From: Janthinobacterium sp. FW305-129
GTDB taxonomy: Bacteria > Pseudomonadota > Gammaproteobacteria > Burkholderiales > Burkholderiaceae_D
Direction: 5' to 3'
DNA length: 64,000 nucleotides
Assembly (NCBI RefSeq): GCF_020858115.1
Contig: NZ_JACYMM010000001.1
Location: forward strand, 124,001 to 188,000
The notes under the pieces are model-generated. The model was not told the origin of the DNA. It made no database searches and saw only the letters and a list, made by a program, of their open reading frames with translations. The number at the start of each line of letters is the position of its first letter. Positions within the stretch are counted from its first letter, which is position 1. Shown here in pieces: positions 1 to 8,599 of the stretch. The translations under genes and the position numbers were made by a program.

Positions 1-1
1 T

Positions 2-1060
2 ATCCCAACAACGTCGCGCGCTCTTGAAGTGGCCGAATCGCCGATCGGGACTGCTGGTGGCAGCTATATTTGCCTAGTCGACTTGAAAAGTTACTTCAAA
101 TTCATCTCCGACGCCGGAGCTCTCGCCCGCAGCCTGTTCGAGTCGAACGTGCGAGACTATCAAGGAAGCGTCATCGTCAACACAGGTATTCGCCAAACAT
201 TGCAAAACGCCCACTCTGAGGATTTTTGGTATCTCAACAACGGCGTCACTATTATTACCCCAAAGGCGGTGCTGGCTGGCAAACAGCTCACAATTGAAGA
301 TCCGCAGATCGTCAATGGCCTGCAAACATCCCACGAAATCTACCAACATTTCTCGGAGTCGAGCGAGGATTTGGCAGACAAGCGTACCGTCTTGGTCCGT
401 ATCATTTGCGAGAAAGACGAGCCCGCGCGGGACCGGATTATCCGCGCCACAAACAGCCAAACGGCGATTCCACCGGCTTCGCTCCGCAGCTCGGATGAAA
501 TTCACCGCAACATCGAGGATTTTCTAAAGTCGAACGGCTTTTACTATGATCGCAAGAAGAACTATTATAAGAACAAGGGTATGTCGATCTCGCAGATCAT
601 CAGCATTCCATATATGGCGCAAGCGATGATGGCAATCATTCTGCAAAAACCTGATCAAGCGCGCGCACGGCCGTCGACCCTTCTGAACTCCGATATCGAA
701 TATAAGCGGATTTTCAGCCTTGACATGCCAATTGATGTTTATCTCAAGGTTATCCAAGTCATGCGGACCGTTGAACGCAACATGAAAGATCTGGAAATTG
801 ATCGGAAGACCAGCGCTAACATCAAATATTATGTCGCAATGGTGTATGCGATTGCCATCACCGGAACCAAGTCTGACATCGCGGCCAAACTGAATGGTAT
901 GGCGCAACTTGTTATCAACACCGACGAGCTCACGGAGGTCACGTTGAAGGTGAAGGCGATGTTTGAGGAAGCCGGCGGAACCGATCAAGTAGCCAAAGCT
1001 TCGGCCTTCGCTGAGACACTGTTGGCGGCACCAATATCAGAAATTCAGGCCGTCCTGTAG
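2..1060 (+). CDS. AIPR family abortive-infection protein, 5' end outside window
   Basis: The reading frame is open from the first bases of the window. A GTG at position 29 lies in frame, but codons before it are also open, so the gene very probably starts upstream and only its C-terminal ~350 residues are here. The stretch with YLNNGVTII, then IVNGLQTSHEIY and ATNSQTAIPPASLRS, is typical of the AIPR family (PF10592), whose members include abortive-infection phage-resistance proteins, usually 550-700 residues. No catalytic motif is visible in this part. The gene is less GC-rich than the phytase region to its right, which fits acquired DNA or a defence island continuing to the left. Family assignment is fairly secure; a role in phage resistance is inferred from the family only. 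Confidence 0.8.
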   Translation: MPTTSRALEVAESPIGTAGGSYICLVDLKSYFKFISDAGALARSLFESNVRDYQGSVIVNTGIRQTLQNAHSEDFWYLNNGVTIITPKAVLAGKQLTIEDPQIVNGLQTSHEIYQHFSESSEDLADKRTVLVRIICEKDEPARDRIIRATNSQTAIPPASLRSSDEIHRNIEDFLKSNGFYYDRKKNYYKNKGMSISQIISIPYMAQAMMAIILQKPDQARARPSTLLNSDIEYKRIFSLDMPIDVYLKVIQVMRTVERNMKDLEIDRKTSANIKYYVAMVYAIAITGTKSDIAAKLNGMAQLVINTDELTEVTLKVKAMFEEAGGTDQVAKASAFAETLLAAPISEIQAVL

Positions 1061-1461
1061 TCCATGCCGATTGCATGGATTTGGCCATTTCAGGCGTTTT
1101 GGTGAAGTACTTAGCAGTAATGGACGGTAAATGGAGCCTATCTTGCCGGAGCAGCTCCGTTTAAACCTATGACCGGTAAGGTCGAATCGACATCGATTCG
1201 ACTTTGAACTCGTTCCTGTAGATGCCTGATGCGAGCTACCGATTGAATCCGCAGGCGGAAGCGGACGTTACAAGTTTTACCTGTTTTGCGGAGTAAACGG
1301 CCCTTTCTTGCATTCATTGATATTATTAAAGATGGTAAAGTTTAATATCATTTCTGTGCGCATTGACAATAGTTGAATGAATATGGTGAAGACAGGGCAA
1401 TCCTGCATTTCTTGCTGTTTATCGCGCCGTATATTTGCTTGTAACTCAGGAGAAGTATTGA
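1061..1461. other. Non-coding gap with hairpins downstream of the AIPR gene
   Basis: No convincing gene is seen. It holds a small hairpin CGGAG-CAG-CTCCG (1148-1160) and a perfect 9-bp stem GTCGAATCG / CGATTCGAC with a 4-base loop (1181-1202) followed by TTT, which may end the AIPR transcript. The right part (about 1310-1380) is AT-rich and probably carries the promoter of the next gene, although no clear -35/-10 pair stands out. Confidence 0.4.
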
Positions 1462-1875
1462 ATGACTGTTTTCAGTATCGGCAACACCAATTTTGAAGTG
1501 GATGTAGCGAAATCAAGTATTAGTCTGGAAGCGCATGGCAGCGGCATGCTGGAGCTCAATATCGATATCCATGGGGATGACGATGTGTTCATGCGCTTGA
1601 CCGAGCCCGATGATGCGGAGTGGTCGTGGGCGCTGTATCCGCCGGCGTTTTTCCTGCACGGCTTGCGCATACCGGAAGGGCAGGGAGGAGCGCTGGCGAT
1701 CGGGATGCTGGATATGCATCCCGAGGCGGAGGAATCGGGTATCTATATGATGGAATATAGTGACGTGTCGGCTGTCAACATCATTGAATTGTCGGCGGAT
1801 CGACTAGCCATGTCGGGCATGGTGGACTTGTGCGGCAAGCGCCTGCCATTTCATATCGATATGCCGCGCAGATAG
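1462..1875 (+). CDS. Hypothetical protein, 137 aa
   Basis: A small acidic protein that I do not recognise. The start is supported by a CAGGAGAA ribosome-binding site (about 1447-1454) at good spacing before ATG. There is no signal peptide and no membrane segment. The alternation of short hydrophobic and acidic stretches suggests a beta-rich soluble protein. It sits alone between the AIPR gene and the convergent phytase gene, with base composition nearer the AIPR side. Small cytosolic proteins of this kind can be immunity or accessory proteins, but nothing here proves that. Confidence 0.65.
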   Translation: MTVFSIGNTNFEVDVAKSSISLEAHGSGMLELNIDIHGDDDVFMRLTEPDDAEWSWALYPPAFFLHGLRIPEGQGGALAIGMLDMHPEAEESGIYMMEYSDVSAVNIIELSADRLAMSGMVDLCGKRLPFHIDMPRR

Positions 1876-1899
1876 TATCGGGGCCGGGCTCCTCGGGAT

Positions 1900-1947
1900 G
1901 GGAATGCGCCCCATTGGTGCGCATTCCCCCGGCGGGGCCGGCCCCGC
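1900..1947. terminator. Two strong hairpins between convergent genes
   Basis: Stem GGGAATGCGC / GCGCATTCCC (1900-1909 with 1919-1928) is followed by the perfect 16-base palindrome GCGGGGCCGGCCCCGC (1932-1947). They lie between the ends of the hypothetical gene on the + strand and the phytase on the - strand. There is no T-tract, so if they terminate transcription they are not textbook intrinsic terminators. Confidence 0.45.
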
Positions 1948-1957
1948 TCCAGTCTGA

Positions 1958-3835
1958 TTATTCCAGCTTCAACGCCTTCGCCACATCCCCCCACGCCACA
2001 TACTTGAAGTTCTGCGGGCCGTCCGGCAGGCGCTTGTAGCCGTCCTGGATCACCAGCATGCCTTGTGCATAGGCGCCGCCCAGGTTGGCGGAGGTGACGT
2101 CGAGGCCATCCGTTTCCGAGGTGCCGTCTATGCCGGCGGGCAAGTTGAAGCCCACCTTGAAGCGGCCGCGCACCTTGTATGGCGCTTGCGCGTCGAGCAC
2201 GACGTAGCTGCTGTCGCCCTGGCTGGAGACGATCAGGTAGCCCGTATTGGGCGCGCCGCCGGGCTTGCGGTAGATGGCCATGCCTTCCACGTCGGCCGCC
2301 AGGTTTGCGCCCACGGGCAAGATCATGGACAGCGCGTCTGGCTTGGCGGCGTCGGCCGAGGTGGTCCAGATGCCGCGCGTTTCCTCGCCCAGGAACAGGC
2401 GGGCGTTGGCGTCGTCGGCCACGCAGCCTTCCGGTTGCGTCGCGACCTTGAAGCTGCGCAACAGAGAGGCGCTGAACTTGTTGTCTTCCAGACCGATGCT
2501 GTACTGCTGGAAAGTGCCGTCCTTGTCGTTGATGAACGCCTGCACGCCGCCGGCCGCTGGCTGGTACAAGCACATGCCGTAGATGCTTTTCAGGCCGGTA
2601 GGGAAACGGCCTGCTTCCGCCACCTCGCCGCTGGCATTGATCGTGAACAACATCATGCTGTTGTCGTCGCGCTGCGTGGCCACGGCCAGGTCGACCTTGC
2701 GGCCGCCCAACTGGATGTTCTGGCGCACGTCGACGTTGTTCAGCCGGCCCACTTCCAGCAGCTGCGTCTGTTTACCGTGCAGGTCGTAGACCAGTAAGCC
2801 CTGCTTCTTGTTGGTGCCGAGGATGCGAGAGTCGGCCCGGTTGCTGGACAGCCAGATGGCCGGGTCGTCGGCCGCGTCGCCCTGGCGCGCCATCGGTTCC
2901 GTCTGCGCCTGCGGGGCGATGATGGCCACCGCAGGCTGCGTTTCCGCTTTGCCTGCCCATTTCAAGGGCCGCGCCTGCCAACCGTTCTTGCCGCGCAGCA
3001 GCAGCGACTCCTTGTCCAGCGCCAGCTGGCTGTCGCCCTTGCGCACGTTCAGGGCGACGGCCTGGGCTGGCTGCGCCGTCCATTTGCCGGTTTCATGCGC
3101 AAACAGGTGCAGCTTGTCCGCCTTGCCGTCGAGCACGGCCACGCCGCCCGGCAGCACGGCCAGGGCGCCGGCGCCGCCGTCCAGCTGGCCGTACGGCTTG
3201 CGCAGCGCCACCACTTCGCGCTTGCCCATGCCTTCCGACTCGGCGTCATACGCCCACACGCCCATGTTGGACTCGCTCACCAGCAGGCGCCGGGCGCCAT
3301 CGTCGGCGCGGCAATGTTTCGCGTGCGGCGGCAGGGCCAGTTTGCGTACCAGGCTGCGCTGCTCGCCCTGCATCACCCACTGTTCCGCCTGGCCATCCTT
3401 GCCGATCAAGAACAGATGAGCTAGCTGCTGCGCATCGCGGTACAAACACGATGCTTCCACGGAAAACGTGGGCACGGGAAACGGCGCCAGTTTGACCAGC
3501 TTGCCGGCTTGCACGTCGACGGAGACGGGCAGCGGGCGCTGCGTGTCCGCTTCGAGGAAAACGGCCAGCACTTGATTTCCGTCAAGGCGCGTGTCGAGCT
3601 GCTTGGCGCGCACGGCGATACGGTCCTGCTCCTGGCCGGCCGCATTGAACAGACGCAAGCCGTGCTTGTCCAAAGCCAGCCAGCCGCCGCCGGGCAGGCG
3701 GGCCAGTTCTTCCGCCTCCTGCGTGAAGGCAGGCAAGGCGTTGGCGGGGGCGGCCTGCGCGCTGGCGCCCAGGCAGAAGGCAGCCAGCAAAGCGCTGCAG
3801 AGTACGGTTTTTTTCATGTTATTGAGAATCATCAT
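1958..3835 (-). CDS. Beta-propeller 3-phytase, two-domain, exported
   Basis: A beta-propeller phytase (PF02333) that releases phosphate from Ca-phytate outside the cytoplasm. The C-terminal half (from about residue 310) holds the phytase signature: DAADDPAIWL, ILGTNKKQGLLVYDL, NNVDVR, YGMCLY, INDKDGTFQQY, QPEGCVADD, FLGEE and ADVEGMAIY, acidic residues that bind Ca2+ and phosphate. The N-terminal ~280 residues look like a second, degenerate propeller-like domain, as in dual-domain phytases. The first ATG overlaps the TonB receptor stop as TGATG, which suggests translational coupling. An internal ATG at 3817 gives the canonical signal peptide MKKTVLCSALLAAFCLGASA and could be the true start. 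It forms an operon with the TonB receptor, controlled by the PHO box upstream of that gene. Confidence 0.92.
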   Translation of the reverse strand: MMILNNMKKTVLCSALLAAFCLGASAQAAPANALPAFTQEAEELARLPGGGWLALDKHGLRLFNAAGQEQDRIAVRAKQLDTRLDGNQVLAVFLEADTQRPLPVSVDVQAGKLVKLAPFPVPTFSVEASCLYRDAQQLAHLFLIGKDGQAEQWVMQGEQRSLVRKLALPPHAKHCRADDGARRLLVSESNMGVWAYDAESEGMGKREVVALRKPYGQLDGGAGALAVLPGGVAVLDGKADKLHLFAHETGKWTAQPAQAVALNVRKGDSQLALDKESLLLRGKNGWQARPLKWAGKAETQPAVAIIAPQAQTEPMARQGDAADDPAIWLSSNRADSRILGTNKKQGLLVYDLHGKQTQLLEVGRLNNVDVRQNIQLGGRKVDLAVATQRDDNSMMLFTINASGEVAEAGRFPTGLKSIYGMCLYQPAAGGVQAFINDKDGTFQQYSIGLEDNKFSASLLRSFKVATQPEGCVADDANARLFLGEETRGIWTTSADAAKPDALSMILPVGANLAADVEGMAIYRKPGGAPNTGYLIVSSQGDSSYVVLDAQAPYKVRGRFKVGFNLPAGIDGTSETDGLDVTSANLGGAYAQGMLVIQDGYKRLPDGPQNFKYVAWGDVAKALKLE

Positions 3836-6372
3836 CAGAAGGCGCTGGCTTTCAGGCTCACTTTGAAAGTGCGGCCGTATTGTTCATTTTGCACGTTATA
3901 TTGCTTCGTGCCCTGGTAGACATAGTATTTCTCGTTGTTCAGGTTGGCTGCCTCGAACGTCACCTGGAACTGCTTGTTGATCTGGTACGACAGCGAGAAA
4001 TCGAGCTGTTTCTGGCTGTCCACGATACGGTCCTGGCTTGGGTCGAGGATATCGTTGCCCATTTCCAGCAGGTAGGGCGACTTGTAGTTGAGGGCCAGGC
4101 GGGCGCTGACGGGCCCCGTTTCATAGCCCAGCATCAAGTTCATCACCTGGTTCGACTGGCCCGGCAGGCGGATGTCGCGGTTCATCTGCTGCTTGCTGGC
4201 CTTGTCGTAGCGGCCGATCTGCGCGCTCGACGTGCTCAGGGTGCCGTTGACGCCGACGAGCAGCTTGTTGAATGGCGCCGGCAGCATGCGCAGCGGCTGC
4301 ATGTAGGCCAGTTCGATGCCTTTCACTTTGGCCGCGTCGCCGTTCGCATAGGATGTCGCCGTCGTGTAGCCCGTCCATTGTCCCGTGCCGGCCAGGTTCG
4401 TCGTGTACGTAAAATTCTTGATGTCCTTGTAGAAGCCATACGCCGACATCACGCCGTCGTTGCCCAGCACGCGCTCGATGCCCAGGTCCAGGTTGTTGGC
4501 TTTCAAAGGTTTCAAGTCCGGATTGCCGATCACGGCTTCCGTGTTGCTGGCCAGGCTGATGCCCGGTGCCAGCTGGCTGAAATTGGCGCGCACGACGGCT
4601 TGCGTCCACGCGGCCCGCACGCTGGTTTTTTGATCCACGTCATAACGGGCTTGCAGGTTCGGCAGCCAGTTGGTGTATGAACGTTCGCGCGTCAAGGCCG
4701 TGGCCAAGCCGGCGCTGTCCACTTGCGAACCGTTTGCTTCGAAACTGGTGCGTTCGGCGCGCACGCCGCCGAGGATGTGCCAGGCGTCGAAGTCATAGCT
4801 GTTTTGCACATACATGGCGTTGATGTCTTCATGCATGCGGTAATCGTTGATGATGGACTCGGTGGCCAGGCGCGCCTTGTCTCGGTCCAGTCCGGCGACC
4901 CTGGCGCGTATCAGGGCAGGGTCCAGCGCCACGCCGATGTTGCCCAGGTCGTAGTCGAGATTGTGGCCCTGCACGAAGGCGCTCATCGAGGTGGCGCCGG
5001 CGCCCCAGTAATTGCCGCTGGAAGCCTTGCTGCTGTTGTACGCCCATTGATCCGTGTCATTGGTTTTTTCGCGGCGGCTGACTTTCGCGCCGAATTTCAG
5101 GGTGGCGATGTCGAACTTGCGTGCCAGGTCGATGCGTGCATGGCGTTCATTGTCTTTCGAATAGCGCTTTTGCAGGGTGATGGCGTTCAGTGCATAGCTG
5201 GCCGGATCGTACAGCGAGGCGGGGCCGCTCAGCAATGGTTGCTCGGTGCCATTGAAGCTGATGCCGTTAAAGTTGCTGACGCCGCGGAAACGGCCGTCGT
5301 TCAAGGACTCGGGCGTGTCTTCCGTGGCGCGGCTCAGGCCGCCTTTCACGTCCAGGGTCCAGTCGCCCGATTTCTGCTGCGTGCCCAGCACCAGCGAGCG
5401 CACTTGCTGCGTGTACTTGCGCTGGCGGATGCGGCGCTCGGCGCGCGCGCTGGCCGTCTGGCCTTCGGCCAGGCTGCCGCCCGTGATATTGCTGATGGTC
5501 AAACGGTCGCGCACTTCATCGTCGGAAAATTCGCTTACAAAAGAGCGCAAGAACCAGCTGTTGCCCGCTTCGGGACGGTAATCGAGGTTGACGGCCAGGG
5601 CGCCGCGCTTGCGCACGGGCAGGTAGTCGCGCAGTTCCAGGCCCGACAATTTGCCCTTGCTCCAGGCGCCGCCCGTTTCCACGTCATCGGAGCCGAACGA
5701 GCGCTTTTCCGCGCTCAGGCCGGCGGCCACGCCCAGTTTGCCATCGAGAAAGCGCTGGGCCCACAGGGCGCCGCCGCTGGGGCTGGTCTTGCCCGTCTTT
5801 TCATCGTGGCTGGCGGCCACGTTGGCCGACAGCAGCTTGCCCGGCAAGTCGAAGGCGGACAGCGATTTGACTTCGACCGTGGCGCCCAGCGAATTGGCGT
5901 CCATTTCCGGCAGCAAGGTTTTCGAGACTTCCAGCGTGCGGATCAGGCCGGCAGGCAGGATGTCCAGCGCCACGGCGCGGCGGCCCGCTTCCGGCGACGG
6001 CACGAGGGCGCCGTTGATGGTGACGGCGTTCAGGTCAGGCCCCAGGCCGCGCACCGTGATGTAGCGGCCTTCGCCCTGGTCGCGCTGCACGGACACGCCC
6101 GGCAAGCGGGCCAGCGCCTCTGCCGCGTTTTTATCGGGCAAGCCGCCGATATCGTCGCTGCTGATGACGCTGATGATGTTGTCGGCTTTCTCTTGTGCGG
6201 CGATGGCGTTGCGCAGGCTGGCGCGCTGGCCGCTGACGACCACGGTGGCGGCCGGCTGGCCATCCGCATCTTGCGCTTGCGCATGGCTTTGACCGCTGAA
6301 GACGGCCATGAGGGCCAGGGACAGGGCCGTCAGGCGCAGCGGGGAGGGGAACGATGTGTGCATGGTTTTCAT
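3835..6372 (-). CDS. TonB-dependent outer-membrane receptor, phytase-linked
   Basis: A TonB-dependent receptor of about 845 residues, of the Caulobacter type. The ATG at 6372 is chosen because it gives a clean signal peptide (MKTMHTSFPSPLRLTALSLA and on to SHAQAQ); the frame stays open further upstream but that extension would run through the promoter. A TonB-box-like ATVVVSG is followed by the plug domain (ISSDDIGGLPDKNAAEALA, YITVRGLGPDLNAVTINGA) and a 22-strand-type barrel ending in VSLKASAF, with a terminal Phe. It is one operon with the phytase, so the likely cargo is phytate or a lower inositol phosphate; this is inferred from context. Expression is probably induced by phosphate starvation. 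Confidence 0.92.
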   Translation of the reverse strand: MKTMHTSFPSPLRLTALSLALMAVFSGQSHAQAQDADGQPAATVVVSGQRASLRNAIAAQEKADNIISVISSDDIGGLPDKNAAEALARLPGVSVQRDQGEGRYITVRGLGPDLNAVTINGALVPSPEAGRRAVALDILPAGLIRTLEVSKTLLPEMDANSLGATVEVKSLSAFDLPGKLLSANVAASHDEKTGKTSPSGGALWAQRFLDGKLGVAAGLSAEKRSFGSDDVETGGAWSKGKLSGLELRDYLPVRKRGALAVNLDYRPEAGNSWFLRSFVSEFSDDEVRDRLTISNITGGSLAEGQTASARAERRIRQRKYTQQVRSLVLGTQQKSGDWTLDVKGGLSRATEDTPESLNDGRFRGVSNFNGISFNGTEQPLLSGPASLYDPASYALNAITLQKRYSKDNERHARIDLARKFDIATLKFGAKVSRREKTNDTDQWAYNSSKASSGNYWGAGATSMSAFVQGHNLDYDLGNIGVALDPALIRARVAGLDRDKARLATESIINDYRMHEDINAMYVQNSYDFDAWHILGGVRAERTSFEANGSQVDSAGLATALTRERSYTNWLPNLQARYDVDQKTSVRAAWTQAVVRANFSQLAPGISLASNTEAVIGNPDLKPLKANNLDLGIERVLGNDGVMSAYGFYKDIKNFTYTTNLAGTGQWTGYTTATSYANGDAAKVKGIELAYMQPLRMLPAPFNKLLVGVNGTLSTSSAQIGRYDKASKQQMNRDIRLPGQSNQVMNLMLGYETGPVSARLALNYKSPYLLEMGNDILDPSQDRIVDSQKQLDFSLSYQINKQFQVTFEAANLNNEKYYVYQGTKQYNVQNEQYGRTFKVSLKASAF

Positions 6373-6404
6373 GAAGGGCTCGGTTGGGGGAAGGAACCGG
6401 GCGG

Positions 6405-6438
6405 ATTCTAGGCAGCAAATATGACGGTTGCGTGACAG
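6405..6438 (-). promoter_or_regulatory. PHO box plus -10 for the TonB receptor-phytase operon
   Basis: Read on the minus strand, CTGTCAC-GCAA-CCGTCAT (6438-6421) is two 7-base repeats with a 4-base spacer, the geometry of the enterobacterial PHO box (CTGTCAT, four bases, CTGTCAY). Ten bases further downstream is TAGAAT (6410-6405), exactly where PhoB-dependent promoters place the -10. The start codon follows at 6372. Found by eye; no matrix score was computed. Confidence 0.75.
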
Positions 6439-6612
6439 GGGCCGGCTTGCCACTCTGAAAACAACGGCTGGTGAACGCTTTGCGGCCGGAATGCGGCCGC
6501 CATGAGCTGAAATGACCCGCCGGCGCAGGGCGCATGGGCAATGGCTTGCCGGATTTGCCTGCGCCGCGTTGCGCATGTTGAGCCGTTTGCACCTGCCGCA
6601 CGGGCGCGGGGC

Positions 6613-6646
6613 ATGTCATCGTGCCGTCATGGGCGGGCGCTATCGT
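6613..6646 (+). promoter_or_regulatory. Second PHO box plus -10, for the GGDEF-AraC pair
   Basis: On the plus strand ATGTCAT-CGTG-CCGTCAT (6613-6630) again has the 7-4-7 layout, followed after exactly ten bases by TATCGT (6641-6646) as a possible -10. The GGDEF gene starts 32 bases later at 6678. Together with the minus-strand box it makes this intergenic region a divergent, probably PhoB-controlled, promoter pair. Confidence 0.65.
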
Positions 6647-6677
6647 GGCGACAGCACCACTTTTAAAGGTTCCCCAC

Positions 6678-7574
6678 ATGCTGCCGTTGCACCGTAACAG
6701 TCTGATTGCCGCCGCGCTGGCATTGCCCCTGTTCTTTTTCCTGTATGCCACACTTGGGCACCTTAAACCGTTTGCCGTCTGGAAGTGGATGGATATCGTC
6801 TGCGAAGGCGGCACGGCCGTCATGGCGGGCATCTGGTTTTTGTTTACCCTCAGCAGCCGTCCCCGCGGGCTGGTGACGAGCCTGATCGCCGGCGGCCTGT
6901 GCGCCATCATGCTGGGCTCCTGGGCCGATTGCCTCGATGAATTCTTTGCCGTCGATAAGAGCGCCGTGTGGGATAACTGGCTGGAAGCCCTGATTCCATT
7001 CGGCATGCTGGTGCTGACGATCGGCATGTATTACTGGCGCCAGGAACAGTTCCGCCTGAACGAACACCTGCAAAAGCGCGAACGCCTGTTCCGCGACCAC
7101 CGTGCCTTCGACCGCATCACGCAGCTGGCCGACGCCAGCTACCTGCGCACGCAGATGCGCCTGGAGCAGGAACGCCGCCCCGGCCTCGATTGCGCGCTGG
7201 TCTTGCTCGACATCGACAGCTTTCACCTGATTAACCGCGAATACGGCCACCGCGAAGGCGACCGCGTGCTGCAAGCCGTGGGCCACATGCTGCTGTTGAA
7301 CTTGCGCAATGACGATTTGCTGTGCCGCTATGCGGGCGACCGCTTTGCCGTGCTGATGCCGGGCGTGTCGCGCGAGGATGCGGCCGTGCGGGCGCGCCAC
7401 CTGTGCGCCATGGTGGGGCAGATGCGCCATCATGCCAACGACAACCGCGAAATCCGCTTGAGCCTGCGGCATGCCTGCTCGCTCACCGAAGGCGTGCCGG
7501 AAGTGGTGCTGGCCGAGCTGAGCCGGGCTGTGGAAACGCCGCAGCCCCGTTCGGCCAGCGCCGCGCCTGCCTGA
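6678..7574 (+). CDS. Membrane protein with degenerate GGDEF domain (AGDRF), likely c-di-GMP sensor
   Basis: 298 residues. The ATG at 6678 has AAAGG (6666-6670) at good spacing. Four hydrophobic segments (about residues 8-28, 48-60, 68-86, 106-120) are followed by a GGDEF-fold domain (about 155-270, with LDIDSFHLINREYGHREGD). The signature that should read GGDEF or GGEEF is AGDRF, so the glycine and the catalytic acidic residue are lost and diguanylate cyclase activity is unlikely. The inhibitory-site motif RxxD (RNDD) is kept five residues before it, so the protein could still bind c-di-GMP. Its stop overlaps the AraC start as TGATG, and a PHO box lies upstream. Likely role: inner-membrane nucleotide receptor acting with the AraC protein; inference. 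Confidence 0.82.
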   Translation: MLPLHRNSLIAAALALPLFFFLYATLGHLKPFAVWKWMDIVCEGGTAVMAGIWFLFTLSSRPRGLVTSLIAGGLCAIMLGSWADCLDEFFAVDKSAVWDNWLEALIPFGMLVLTIGMYYWRQEQFRLNEHLQKRERLFRDHRAFDRITQLADASYLRTQMRLEQERRPGLDCALVLLDIDSFHLINREYGHREGDRVLQAVGHMLLLNLRNDDLLCRYAGDRFAVLMPGVSREDAAVRARHLCAMVGQMRHHANDNREIRLSLRHACSLTEGVPEVVLAELSRAVETPQPRSASAAPA

Positions 7575-8599
7575 TGCCGCTGAACCAGCAGGGCGACCCC
7601 AGCATCGCGGCCCATCACCAGCCGGCGCTGGTGCTCGACTATGCGCGCAGCCGCGACCTGGCCACGGCGCCCTTGCTCAAGGGCACGGGCCTGGACGGCG
7701 GCGCGCTGCCATCCGCGGAAAGCCAGGTCAGCGCCGCGCAATACCTGCAATTGCTGGCCAACGTGGCGCGCGGCCTCGACAGTGCCGACACCAGCTTCAT
7801 GCTGGGCCAGCAAATGCTGCCCGGCCATTACGGCGCGGCCAGCCATGCCTTGCTGCAGGCGCAGAATCTGCGCCAGGCCTTGAGCATCCTGTGCGATTTT
7901 CATACCTTGCTGTGCCCGCTGCTGCAACCGCGCTTGCGCGCAGCGGGCGAGCTGCACGTGCTGTACTGGGTCGATGCGTTCGGCGCGCCGAGCCAGCTGC
8001 CGTTTCTGGTGGAAATGCACATGACGGCGCTGGCGGCCATGTGCCGCTGGCTGGCCGGAGAGGCGCTGCCGTGGCGCTTCTGCTTCAACCGCGCGCGGCC
8101 CCGTCACGTGGAGCAGCATGAAGTGCACCTGGGCCAGGCGCTGCGTTTCGATTGCCAGGTGGACGCCATGCTCATCGATTCCAGCTGGCTCGACAAGCCC
8201 TGGCCGCGCGGCAATGCGACGGCCGCCGCGCTGGCCTTGCGCACGGCGGCGCAGGCGCCCGTGCCTGCCGCCAGCCTGCTCGGTGCGCTGTACGACTACC
8301 TGCTGGCGAACATCCGCTGCGCGCCCACGCTGGAGCGCACGGCGCAGGAATTCGGCGTCAGTCCCGCCACCCTGAAACGCCATCTGGCGCGCCATGGCAC
8401 GCATTTCCAGGCCGAGCTGGACCAGGTGCGCGCGCACAAGGCGATCTACCTGTTCCAGGCGCATGGCTACGACAACGACGCCGTGGCCGCCTACCTCGGC
8501 TTTCATGATGCCACCAACTTCCGCCGCTCGTTCAAGCGCTGGACGGGGCAAACGCCGCAGCTGCTGCGCCACGCGCTGGCATTGTTCGTGGCGGGATGA
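7574..8599 (+). CDS. AraC family transcriptional regulator
   Basis: 341 residues. The ATG at 7574 shares its A with the stop of the GGDEF gene (TGATG), indicating coupling. The N-terminal ~200 residues resemble the arabinose-binding-like domain of the OruR/ArgR-type AraC proteins (start ALVLDYARSRDL, then SFMLGQQMLPGHYG). The C-terminal double helix-turn-helix (about 240-335) contains LERTAQEFGVSPATLKRHLA and VAAYLGFHDATNFRRSFKRW, the second matching the AraC signature. It binds DNA in the cytoplasm; the effector is unknown. The tight coupling suggests that it relays or is controlled by the membrane GGDEF protein, possibly during phosphate starvation. Confidence 0.9.
   Translation: MPLNQQGDPSIAAHHQPALVLDYARSRDLATAPLLKGTGLDGGALPSAESQVSAAQYLQLLANVARGLDSADTSFMLGQQMLPGHYGAASHALLQAQNLRQALSILCDFHTLLCPLLQPRLRAAGELHVLYWVDAFGAPSQLPFLVEMHMTALAAMCRWLAGEALPWRFCFNRARPRHVEQHEVHLGQALRFDCQVDAMLIDSSWLDKPWPRGNATAAALALRTAAQAPVPAASLLGALYDYLLANIRCAPTLERTAQEFGVSPATLKRHLARHGTHFQAELDQVRAHKAIYLFQAHGYDNDAVAAYLGFHDATNFRRSFKRWTGQTPQLLRHALALFVAG

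Noticed and set aside
4723-6411. A 562-codon open frame on the plus strand opposite the TonB receptor
   Set aside because: It is an antisense shadow of a GC-rich gene: low-complexity Ala/Gly/Arg/Val composition, no ribosome-binding site and no recognisable domain, whereas the minus strand encodes a clear receptor.
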